Shown here: positions 47,021 through 54,853 of the stretch, piece after piece
How positions within the stretch are numbered: position 1 is the first letter of the stretch
How the letters are laid out: each line of letters opens with the position of its first letter
Source of the DNA: Streptomyces sp. RB17
GTDB lineage: Bacteria > Actinomycetota > Actinomycetes > Streptomycetales > Streptomycetaceae
Assembly (NCBI RefSeq): GCF_009604455.1
Contig: NZ_WEGL01000006.1
Span: forward strand, 124,001-188,000
Length of the DNA: 64,000 bases
Direction of reading: 5' to 3'
Made by a program: the position numbers and the translations under genes
Notes under the pieces: generated by a model
What the model saw: the letters and a program-made list of their open reading frames with translations, nothing else
The model's database searches: none
What the model was told of the DNA's origin: nothing

Positions 47021-48734
47021 GATCGCGCGCGGCGCTTACGCCGACCTGTTCGGCCCCACCGTCGGTGACCGCATCCGGCTCGCCGACACCGACCTGCTGA
47101 TCGAGATCGAGGAGGACCGCTCCGGCGGACCCGGCACCTCCGGGGACGAGTCGGTGTTCGGCGGCGGCAAGGTGATCCGCGAGTCCATGGGCCAGTCGCG
47201 TGCCACCCGCGCCGACGGCACGCCCGACACCGTGATCACCGGTGCCGTCATCGTCGACCACTGGGGCGTCGTCAAGGCCGACGTCGGCATCCGCGACGGC
47301 CGGATCGCCGCGATCGGCAAGGCCGGCAACCCGGACACCATGGACGGCGTCCACCCCGACCTGGTCATCGGCCCGGAGACCGAGATCATCGCGGGCAACG
47401 GGCGGATCCTCACCGCCGGCGCCATCGACGCGCACGTGCACTTCATCTGCCCCCAGATCGCCGACGAGGCGCTGGCCTCCGGTATCACCACCCTGGTCGG
47501 CGGCGGCACCGGACCGGCCGAGGGCTCCAAGGCCACCACCGTCACGCCCGGGCCCTGGCACCTCGCCCGGATGTTCGAGGCGATGGAGGCGTACCCGGTC
47601 AACGTCGGCTTCCTCGGCAAGGGCAACACCGTCAGCCACGAGGCGATGCTCTCGCAGATCCGGGGCGGCGCGGCCGGCCTGAAGCTGCACGAGGACTGGG
47701 GCTCCACCCCGGCCGTCATCGACGCCGCGCTGACGGTCGCCGACCGCACGGGCATCCAGGTCGCCATCCACACCGACACCCTGAACGAGGCCGGATTCGT
47801 CGGTGACACCCTCGCCGCGATCGCGGGCCGGGGCATCCACTCGTACCACACCGAGGGCGCCGGCGGCGGGCACGCACCGGACATCATGACCGTGGTCTCA
47901 CAGCCCAACGTGCTGCCCAGCTCCACCAACCCGACCCGGCCCTACACCGTCAACACCGCCGAGGAACACCTCGACATGCTGATGGTGTGCCACCACCTCA
48001 ACCCGGCGGTCCCCGAAGACCTGGCGTTCGCCGAGTCCCGGATCCGGCCGTCCACCATCGGCGCGGAGGACGTCCTGCACGACCTCGGCGCGATCTCGAT
48101 CATCTCCTCCGACTCCCAGGCCATGGGCCGGGTCGGCGAGGTCATCCTGCGCACCTGGCAGACGGCCCACGTGATGAAGCGCAGGCGTGGCGCACTGCCG
48201 GGCGACGGACGGGCGGACAATCACCGGGTGCGTCGCTATGTCGCCAAATACACGATCAACCCGGCGCTCGCCCAGGGTCTCGCCGCCGAGATCGGCTCCG
48301 TGGAGACCGGCAAGCTCGCCGACCTCGTGCTGTGGGAGCCGGCGTTCTTCGGGGTCAAGCCGCACCTCGTGCTCAAGGGCGGGCAGATCGCCTACGCGCA
48401 GATGGGCGACGCCAACGCCTCCATCCCCACCCCGCAGCCGATCCTGCCCCGGCCGATGTACGGCGCGATCGGCCGGGCCCCGGCCGCCGACTCGGTCAAC
48501 TTCGTCAGTGGCCTGGCGATCGAGGACGGGCTGGCGGAGCGGCTCGGGCTCGGCAAGAGGTTCGTGGCCATCGAGTCCACGCGCGCGGTGACCAAGGCCG
48601 ACATGCGCGAGAACGACGCGCGGCCCGACGTGCGGATCGATCCCGACAGCTTCGCCGTGCACATCGACGGCGAACTGGTGGAGGCGACACCGGCCGCCGA
48701 GCTGCCCATGGCCCAGCGCTACTTCCTCTTCTGA
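47013..48734 (+). CDS. ureC: Urease alpha (catalytic) subunit
   Basis: This 573-residue nickel enzyme hydrolyses urea to ammonia and carbamate. The start is the ATG at 47013; the GTG at 47004 is an alternative. Nickel ligands are visible: His pair in IDAHVHFICP, the carbamylated Lys in GLKLHEDWG, His in AIHTDTLNE and SYHTEGAGGGHAPD, Asp in SSDSQAMGR; MVCHHLN is the mobile flap with Cys and His. The length is as expected, and all catalytic residues are present. Confidence 0.98.
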   Translation: MPEIARGAYADLFGPTVGDRIRLADTDLLIEIEEDRSGGPGTSGDESVFGGGKVIRESMGQSRATRADGTPDTVITGAVIVDHWGVVKADVGIRDGRIAAIGKAGNPDTMDGVHPDLVIGPETEIIAGNGRILTAGAIDAHVHFICPQIADEALASGITTLVGGGTGPAEGSKATTVTPGPWHLARMFEAMEAYPVNVGFLGKGNTVSHEAMLSQIRGGAAGLKLHEDWGSTPAVIDAALTVADRTGIQVAIHTDTLNEAGFVGDTLAAIAGRGIHSYHTEGAGGGHAPDIMTVVSQPNVLPSSTNPTRPYTVNTAEEHLDMLMVCHHLNPAVPEDLAFAESRIRPSTIGAEDVLHDLGAISIISSDSQAMGRVGEVILRTWQTAHVMKRRRGALPGDGRADNHRVRRYVAKYTINPALAQGLAAEIGSVETGKLADLVLWEPAFFGVKPHLVLKGGQIAYAQMGDANASIPTPQPILPRPMYGAIGRAPAADSVNFVSGLAIEDGLAERLGLGKRFVAIESTRAVTKADMRENDARPDVRIDPDSFAVHIDGELVEATPAAELPMAQRYFLF

Positions 48735-48744
48735 GGGCGTCGTG

Positions 48745-49419
48745 ATGGCACGGGCAGCACTTCTCGTCCTGGCCGACGGCCGCTTTCCCGCCGGAGGGCA
48801 CGCGCACTCCGGCGGCGCGGAGGCCGCCGTCAAGGCGGGCCGCATCACCTCCGCCGCGAGCCTGGAGGACTTCTGCCGGGGCCGGCTGCACACCGCCGGG
48901 CTGGTCGCGGGCGCGCTGGCGGCTGCCGCCGTACTCGGCGTGGACCCAGGGGAATTGGACGCGGCGGCCGACGCCCGTACGCCGTCGCCCGCCCTGCGGG
49001 CCGCCGCGCGTCGCCTCGGCCGCCAGTTGCTGAGGGCGGCGCGGGCGAGCTGGGCGTCACCCGGACTCGACGCGCTGGCCCGGGAGTTCCCCAAGGGCGC
49101 CCACCAGCCGGTCGTGCTCGGGCTGGCCGCGCGGGCGGCCGGGCTGGGACCGGACGACGCGGCGTACTGCGCGGTGTACGAGAGCGTGAGCGGGCCGACG
49201 ACGGCGACCGTACGACTGCTCAGCCTCGACCCGTTCGAGGCGACCGGAGTGCTGGCCCGGCTCGCGCCGGAGCTGGACCGCGTCGTGGATACGGCGGTGG
49301 AGGCGGCGCGAAGAGTGCCCTACGAGGGTGTCCATGCGCTGCCGGCCGCGTCGGGGCCCTTGCTGGAGGTCGGTGCGCAGTGGCATGCCGGCTGGCCGGT
49401 ACGGCTGTTCGCGTCCTGA
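48745..49419 (+). CDS. ureF: Urease accessory protein UreF
   Basis: This 224-residue accessory protein checks GTP hydrolysis by UreG during nickel insertion. LVLADGRFPAGGHAHSGGAEAA and the C-terminal helix-rich fold identify it. The ATG at 48745 follows the ureC stop by ten bases. A composite repeat follows before ureG. Confidence 0.93.
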   Translation: MARAALLVLADGRFPAGGHAHSGGAEAAVKAGRITSAASLEDFCRGRLHTAGLVAGALAAAAVLGVDPGELDAAADARTPSPALRAAARRLGRQLLRAARASWASPGLDALAREFPKGAHQPVVLGLAARAAGLGPDDAAYCAVYESVSGPTTATVRLLSLDPFEATGVLARLAPELDRVVDTAVEAARRVPYEGVHALPAASGPLLEVGAQWHAGWPVRLFAS

Positions 49420-49436
49420 CATGTCTCGCCCCCGCC

Positions 49437-49600
49437 GCCCGTACCCTCCCCCACTCTCGGCTTCGCTCGAGCGGGGGGACCCCCATCATCCCCAGGGGCC
49501 GCGCCCCTTCGACCTCACCAGGGGGCTCCGCCCCCTGGACCCCCGATCGGCCTGAACGGCCTTGTCCTCAAACGCCGGACGGGCTGATTGATGCCGGACC
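49437..49600. repeat. Composite Streptomyces repeats between ureF and ureG
   Basis: The spacer strings together elements common in Streptomyces intergenic DNA: CTCGGCTTCGCTCGAGCGGG, CAGGGGCCGCGCCCC, AGGGGGCTCCGCCCCCT (hairpin), and GTCCTCAAACGCCGGACGGG. They are within the urease operon and could reduce read-through to ureG. Confidence 0.8.
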
Positions 49601-49623
49601 TGGCTGAAAATGGAGCCGCTGTT

Positions 49624-50301
49624 ATGCACCTCGACCACACCCACTCCGGCCCCGCCGCCCTCAGTGCGGACGCCCACCGGCCCGACGGCTCGCGCCGTGC
49701 CCTGCGCATCGGGCTCGGCGGGCCCGTCGGGTCCGGGAAGACCGCGACCGTCGCCGCGCTCTGCCGGACGCTGCGCGACGAGCTGTCGCTGGCCGTCGTC
49801 ACCAACGACATCTACACCCGTGAGGACGCCGAGTTCCTGCTCCGGGAGGCCGTACTGCCGCCCGAGCGGATCACGGCCGTGGAGACGGGCGCCTGCCCGC
49901 ACACCGCGATCCGTGACGATATCTCCGCCAACCTCGAAGCCGTGGAGGACCTGGAGGACGCGGTCGGCCCGCTGGACCTGATCCTCGTCGAGTCCGGCGG
50001 CGACAACCTCACGGCGACCTTCTCCAAGGGGCTCGTGGACGCGCAGATCTTCGTGATCGACGTGGCCGGCGGCGACGACATCCCGCGCAAGGGCGGCCCC
50101 GGGGTCACCACCGCCGACCTCCTCGTCGTCAACAAGACCGACCTCGCGCCCCACGTGGGCTCCGACCTCACCCGGATGGCCGCCGACGCCAAGGCGCAGC
50201 GCGCCGAACTCCCGGTCTTCTTCCAGTCGTTGCGCAGCGACAAGGGTGTCGCCGACGTGGCGGCCTGGGTGCGCGAGCGGCTCGCCGCGTGGACGGCATG
50301 A
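49624..50301 (+). CDS. ureG: Urease accessory GTPase UreG
   Basis: This 225-residue GTPase powers nickel delivery to apo-urease. P-loop GLGGPVGSGKTATVAALC, the metal-binding CPH in VETGACPHTAIRDD, and the guanine motif VVNKTDLA are intact. An N-terminal His-rich segment (MHLDHTHSG) may hold nickel. I chose the ATG at 49624, with GGAG upstream, over the ATG at 49591. Confidence 0.96.
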   Translation: MHLDHTHSGPAALSADAHRPDGSRRALRIGLGGPVGSGKTATVAALCRTLRDELSLAVVTNDIYTREDAEFLLREAVLPPERITAVETGACPHTAIRDDISANLEAVEDLEDAVGPLDLILVESGGDNLTATFSKGLVDAQIFVIDVAGGDDIPRKGGPGVTTADLLVVNKTDLAPHVGSDLTRMAADAKAQRAELPVFFQSLRSDKGVADVAAWVRERLAAWTA

Positions 50302-51065
50302 CGGCCACCGGGGTCCGGGCGGACGCGCGGATCGTGGCCCGCGCCGACGGCCGGGGCGGCACCGCGCTGCCGGTGCTGGAGGGCGACGGCCCGCTGGCCC
50401 TGCGCCGTACCCGGTCCGCCGGTACCGAGGCGAGGGTCATGGTCGTCGGCGCGATGAGCGGCCCGCTCGGCGGCGACCGTTTCTCGCTCACGGCGCGCGT
50501 GGCGGAGGGCGCCCGGCTGCGCGTCGGCTCGGCCGCAGCCACCCTCGCCCTGCCCGGCCAGGCCAAGGACGAGGCCCGCTACGACGTACGGCTCGAGGTG
50601 GCCGACGACGCCGAACTGCACTGGCTCCCCGAGCAGTTGATCTCAGCCTGCGGCAGTGACCTGCACGTCACCACCCGCGCCGAACTGGCCGCCGGTGCCC
50701 GGCTCGTGCTGCGCGAGGAGCAGGTGCTGGGGCGGGCGGGGGAGGAACCCGGGCGGCTCAGCAGCCGGCTGACCGTGCGGGTCGCGGGCCGGACGGTGCT
50801 GGACCAGGAACTGGCCTGTGGGCCCGGGGCGCCGGGCGGCTGGGACGGACCGGCGGTGCTGGCGGGGCACCGGGCGGTGGGGCAACTGATCGTCGTACGT
50901 CCCGAGTTTGCGGGACAACCGGTCGAGCCCCAGATGCTGGACGAGCGCGCCGCCCTGATGCCGCTGGCCGGTCCCGCAGCACTGGTCAGTGCCGTGGCCC
51001 CCGACGCACTGCGGCTACGACGACTCCTGGACGAGTCATTGGCAAGGCTCGTTGGCCGAACATGA
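50298..51065 (+). CDS. ureD: Urease accessory protein UreD (UreH)
   Basis: This 255-residue UreD-family scaffold binds apo-urease and UreFG. It starts at the ATG overlapping the ureG stop as ATGA; a GTG at 50289 is an alternative. WLPEQLISACGSDLHVTTRAEL and LVLREEQVLGRAGEEPG are typical. There is no ureE in the cluster, as usual in actinobacteria; the UreG His-tail may compensate. Confidence 0.92.
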   Translation: MTATGVRADARIVARADGRGGTALPVLEGDGPLALRRTRSAGTEARVMVVGAMSGPLGGDRFSLTARVAEGARLRVGSAAATLALPGQAKDEARYDVRLEVADDAELHWLPEQLISACGSDLHVTTRAELAAGARLVLREEQVLGRAGEEPGRLSSRLTVRVAGRTVLDQELACGPGAPGGWDGPAVLAGHRAVGQLIVVRPEFAGQPVEPQMLDERAALMPLAGPAALVSAVAPDALRLRRLLDESLARLVGRT

Positions 51066-51184
51066 CCATCCGTTTATCGGATTGGTAAAGATGGTGGCCG
51101 CCCCCTGTTCTCAGGCAGCTCACAGCCGAGAGGATCCCCGGACCGACCACTCGCAGTGATCCTGATACAGGGGGAGGATCCCAC

Positions 51185-52783
51185 TTGAGGGACAACAGAC
51201 CGAACAGCCGCCTGCTGGCGCTCGGTTCGGCGGGAGCGCTCGTCACCGCCACCCTGATCGCCGGCGCCGTCTCGGCGCCCGCGGCCAGTGCCGCCGGCCG
51301 GCCCGGCCCGGACCGGGAGGCCAAGGGCGCCGCGATCGCCGCCGCCCGTGCCGCCAAGGCCGGCATCGACTGGCAGGACTGCCCCGCCGACTGGGGGCTG
51401 GCGAAGCCCATCCAGTGCGGCTGGGTCAGCGTGCCCGTCGACTACGCACACCCGTACGGCAAGCAGATCAAGCTCGCCGTCGACCGCATCGGCAACACCG
51501 GCACCAAGGAGGAGCGTCAGGGCTCGCTCGTCTACAACCCCGGCGGGCCCGGCGGTTCCGGGCTGCGCTTCCCGACCCGGATCACCAACAAGAACGCGGT
51601 GTGGGCGAACGTCGCCAAGGCCTACGACTTCGTCGGCTTCGACCCGCGCGGCGTCGGCCGCTCCGCGCCCATCTCCTGCGCGGACCCGCAGGAGTTCGTG
51701 AAGGCGCCGAAGATGGACCCGGTGCCGGACACCGAGGCGGACAAGACCGCCCAGCGCAAGCTGGCCCGCGAGTACGCGGACGGCTGCCTGGAGCGCACCG
51801 GCCAGGCGATGCTCCAGCAGATGACCACGCCCAACACCGCCCGTGACCTGGACGTCATCCGCGCCGCCCTGGGCGAGAAGAAGCTCAACTACCTCGGCGT
51901 CTCCTACGGCACCTACCTCGGCGCCGTCTACGGCACCCTCTTCCCGGGCCACCTGCGCCGCATGATCGTGGACAGCGTGGTCAACCCCGCCCGCGAGAAC
52001 ATCTGGTACCAGGCCAACCTGGGCCAGGACATCGCCTTCGAGGGCCGCTGGAAGGACTGGGAGGACTGGGTCGCCGCGAACGACACCGCCTTCCACCTCG
52101 GCACCACGCGCGACGCCGTCCAGGCCAAGTGGCTCCAGCTGCGCGCCACCGCCAAGAAGAACCCCATCGGCGGAGTCGTCGGGCCGGCCGAGCTCATCTC
52201 CTTCTTCCAGAGTGCGCCGTACTACGACTCCTCGTGGGTGCCGGTCGCCACGGTGTTCAGCAAGTACGTCGCCGGTGACACCAAGGCGCTGGTCGACGCC
52301 GCCGCCCCCGACCCGTCGAACACGGCCGGGAACATCTCCGCCGAGAACGGCAACGCCGTCTACACGGCCGTCGAGTGCACCGACGCCAAGTGGCCCACCA
52401 GCTGGCAGAAGTGGGACAGGGACAACACCCGGCTCAACCGCGACTATCCCTTCATGACCTGGGCCAATGCGTGGATGAACTTGCCGTGTGCCACATGGCC
52501 GGTGCAGCAGCGGACCCCGGTCGACGTGCGGACCGGCAAGGGCCTGCCGCAGGTGCTGATCGTGCAGTCCACCCGGGACGCCGCCACCCCGTACGAGGGC
52601 GCCGTCGAACTGCACAAGCGGTTCCAGGGCTCCCGTCTGATCACCGAGAAGGACGCGGGCTCGCACGGTGTGACCGGCCTGGTCAACCCCTGCATCAACC
52701 AGCGCGTCGACGCCTACCTGCTCGACGGCAAGCTGGACGGCGCGGACGCGACCTGCGGACCGCACGCCACACCCAAGCCGTGA
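51185..52783 (+). CDS. tap: Secreted tripeptidyl aminopeptidase
   Basis: This 532-residue secreted S33-type serine peptidase starts with TTG at 51185, after GGGGGAGG eight bases upstream. A Sec signal ends SAPAASA around residue 37. The oxyanion region is VYNPGGPGGSGLRF, the nucleophile Ser240 is in YLGVSYGTYLGAVYG, the acid is in VQSTRDAATPYEG and the base His in DAGSHGVTGL. It removes N-terminal tripeptides; Streptomyces Tap proteins are well known. A long perfect hairpin follows the stop. Confidence 0.93.
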   Translation: MRDNRPNSRLLALGSAGALVTATLIAGAVSAPAASAAGRPGPDREAKGAAIAAARAAKAGIDWQDCPADWGLAKPIQCGWVSVPVDYAHPYGKQIKLAVDRIGNTGTKEERQGSLVYNPGGPGGSGLRFPTRITNKNAVWANVAKAYDFVGFDPRGVGRSAPISCADPQEFVKAPKMDPVPDTEADKTAQRKLAREYADGCLERTGQAMLQQMTTPNTARDLDVIRAALGEKKLNYLGVSYGTYLGAVYGTLFPGHLRRMIVDSVVNPARENIWYQANLGQDIAFEGRWKDWEDWVAANDTAFHLGTTRDAVQAKWLQLRATAKKNPIGGVVGPAELISFFQSAPYYDSSWVPVATVFSKYVAGDTKALVDAAAPDPSNTAGNISAENGNAVYTAVECTDAKWPTSWQKWDRDNTRLNRDYPFMTWANAWMNLPCATWPVQQRTPVDVRTGKGLPQVLIVQSTRDAATPYEGAVELHKRFQGSRLITEKDAGSHGVTGLVNPCINQRVDAYLLDGKLDGADATCGPHATPKP

Positions 52784-52801
52784 CCGGGATCGTACGGTGA
52801 C

Positions 52802-52832
52802 GAGGGGCGGCCGGGCTCTCCGGCCGCCCCTC
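52802..52832 (+). terminator. Strong hairpin terminator after tap
   Basis: GAGGGGCGGCCGG (52802-52814) and CCGGCCGCCCCTC (52820-52832) form a perfect 13-bp stem with loop GCTCT. It stands between the convergent tap and epimerase genes and can serve both. Confidence 0.85.
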
Positions 52833-52852
52833 ATCCATGCGGCTCATGCCAC

Positions 52853-53875
52853 TCATGCCGCGAGCCGGGCGTCCTCCGCCGCGTAGTCGAACAGGTCCGG
52901 ATACGCCTGGGCGAGGAGCGGGAAGCACTCCCGCCAGTCCCGTCCGCAGAGCGTGTCCGTCAGCCAGTCGACCGTCTCCGGCAGGCTCTCGGCGTACGAG
53001 ACCACCGGCCGGTAGCCCAACTCCCGCTCCGCGGCGGACATGTCGAAGACGACCGGCAGCGGAACCGACCACGGCGTCCTCCCGACGGAGCCGTCCGGAG
53101 GGCCGTCGAGCAACGCCGTCTCCGTCTCCGCGCCCATCACCGCGTCGACCGCCGCGCCGATCTCGGCGACCGTCGGCGCCTCTCCGTCACAGGCGTTGAG
53201 CACCCGGGTACCGGGCCGGGCCGCGGCCAGCCGTACCAGTTCGGCGATGTTGCGCGCACTCGACGGATGGAACCGGCTCTCACCCTGGTACGACAGCACC
53301 CGCCTGCGTCTGCCGTCGAGATTCCGCTTCACGAAGTACAACTCGCGGGGCAGCGGGCTGTACGGTCCGTGCACCGCGCCCGGCCGCAGCACGGTCACCG
53401 GCAACTTCCCGTCCGCCGCGAGGAGTTCGTGTTCGAGAGCGACCTTGCGGGCACTGTACGACCCCTCGCCCGGAGCCACTGTCGGCCGGCTCTCGGGGAC
53501 CGGCACCGGGTAGGCAGGAAAGCCGTCCGGCTCGTGCAGCGTGTCGAAGTTCCGGCCCTTGCCGTCGTCGTACACGGACACGGTGGAGATCACGACCGCC
53601 GAGCCGACACGGCCGGCCAGGGAGGTCAACTGCCGTGCGTGCGCGGTGTCGTACGCGATCATGTCGACCAGCAGGTCGCAGCCGTCGCCGACCACCGAGG
53701 CCAGGGCCGCGTGGTCGGAGCGGTCCAGCCGGACCGTCCGCACCCCGTCGCCCCACGCCCGGTCCCGGCCGCCGCCCCGCGAGGCCGCCGTCACTTCCCA
53801 GCCGTCCCCTGCCAGCGCCTCCACCGTCGGACGGCCGATCTGCCCGCTCGCCCCGATCACCACAGCTTTCTTCAT
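52853..53875 (-). CDS. NAD-dependent epimerase/dehydratase family protein
   Basis: This 340-residue extended SDR starts MKKAVVIGASGQIGRPTVEAL, with the GASGxxG cofactor motif. The YxxxK pair is in YSARKVALEHELL. RPGAVHGPYSPLP follows, and C-terminal RELGYRPVVSYAESLPETVDWL is typical of the family. No sugar or pathway can be assigned from the surroundings. Confidence 0.9.
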   Translation of the reverse strand: MKKAVVIGASGQIGRPTVEALAGDGWEVTAASRGGGRDRAWGDGVRTVRLDRSDHAALASVVGDGCDLLVDMIAYDTAHARQLTSLAGRVGSAVVISTVSVYDDGKGRNFDTLHEPDGFPAYPVPVPESRPTVAPGEGSYSARKVALEHELLAADGKLPVTVLRPGAVHGPYSPLPRELYFVKRNLDGRRRRVLSYQGESRFHPSSARNIAELVRLAAARPGTRVLNACDGEAPTVAEIGAAVDAVMGAETETALLDGPPDGSVGRTPWSVPLPVVFDMSAAERELGYRPVVSYAESLPETVDWLTDTLCGRDWRECFPLLAQAYPDLFDYAAEDARLAA

Positions 53876-53936
53876 GGGCCGAGCCTAGGTACGCGGGCCG
53901 CCGGGCCGGTGGACCTTCTGCCGTCGGCAGAGGCGT

Positions 53937-54662
53937 TCAGCTCAGCGGCGCCCGCGGGAACCTGCGCTCTCTGGCGCCGTTCTCCACGGCCTGTCGTTCT
54001 TTGACGACGGCCGCGTACTCGTCGACGTACTCCTGCTCGGACAGCACCAGGATGGCGTACATGATCTCGTCGGTGACGGCCCGCAGGATCGCCTTCTCGT
54101 GCTCCATGCCGGCGTAGCGGGAGAAGTCGAGCGGCCGGCCGAAACGGATGGTGACCGGGTGGACGTTCGGGATGACCTTCCCCGGCGGCTGGGCCTCGAA
54201 CGTGCCGATCATCGCGCACGGCACGACCGGCACCCCGGCCCTCAGCGCCATCACAGCGACGCCGACCTTGCCCTTGTAGAGCCTGCCGTCGTGCGACCGG
54301 GTGCCCTCCGGGTAGATCCCCAGCAACTCGTCCCTGCCCAGCACCCTCAGGCCCTCGCGGATCGCCGCCTGCCCCGCCTCCTTGCCCGAGCGGTCCACCG
54401 GAATCTGCCCGGCACTGCGGAAGAAGAACGCGGTGAGCCGGCCCCTGAGGCCCGGGCCGGTGAAGTACTCCGCCTTGGCGAGAAAGGTGATCCGGCGCTT
54501 CAGCATCGCCGGCATCAGGAAGTGGTCCGAGAAGGACAGATGGTTCCCGGCGACGATCGCGGGGCCGGAGTCCGGCACGTTCTCCAGGCCCTCGATCCGG
54601 GGCCGGAAGACCAGTCTCAGCAGGGGACCCAGCAGCACGTACTTGAGCAGGTAGTAGAACAC
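53937..54662 (-). CDS. 1-acyl-glycerol-3-phosphate acyltransferase (PlsC family)
   Basis: This 241-residue PlsC-type acyltransferase has block I NHLSFSDHF (His-x4-Asp, about residues 38-46), block III YPEGTRSHDG and block IV-like VPVVPCAMIGTFE. The N-terminal segment is amphipathic. It transfers an acyl group to lysophosphatidate or a related lipid at the membrane. The gene lies about 190 bases downstream of the SpoIIE-type phosphatase. Confidence 0.93.
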   Translation of the reverse strand: MFYYLLKYVLLGPLLRLVFRPRIEGLENVPDSGPAIVAGNHLSFSDHFLMPAMLKRRITFLAKAEYFTGPGLRGRLTAFFFRSAGQIPVDRSGKEAGQAAIREGLRVLGRDELLGIYPEGTRSHDGRLYKGKVGVAVMALRAGVPVVPCAMIGTFEAQPPGKVIPNVHPVTIRFGRPLDFSRYAGMEHEKAILRAVTDEIMYAILVLSEQEYVDEYAAVVKERQAVENGARERRFPRAPLS

Positions 54663-54677
54663 GGTTCGACTCGCCCC

Positions 54678-54836
54678 TTACCTCGTCCAGGCCACCACGC
54701 GTGCGCCTGTCGTCATCTGTAACCGCAACTGACCATGCTCATGCCGTTCTCCGCGCCCCGCGAGGAGGCTCATGGCCTCCCCGACAGAGCGACAGCCGCG
54801 CTCCGGCGCGGAACTCGCCGCCGTACTCGACTCCAT
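54678..54836 (-). CDS. Possible 52-residue protein with a TTA codon
   Basis: A short frame starting MESSTAASSAPERGCRSV begins 17 bases after the phosphatase stop. It includes a TTA leucine codon (bldA-dependent if real), and its third-position GC is about 77 percent, lower than that of neighbours. There is only a weak GGAA ribosome site, and no family is recognised. The frame may be spurious; it is listed for completeness. Confidence 0.25.
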   Translation of the reverse strand: MESSTAASSAPERGCRSVGEAMSLLAGRGERHEHGQLRLQMTTGARVVAWTR

Positions 54837-54853
54837 TGCACGTTCCGTGTGGC

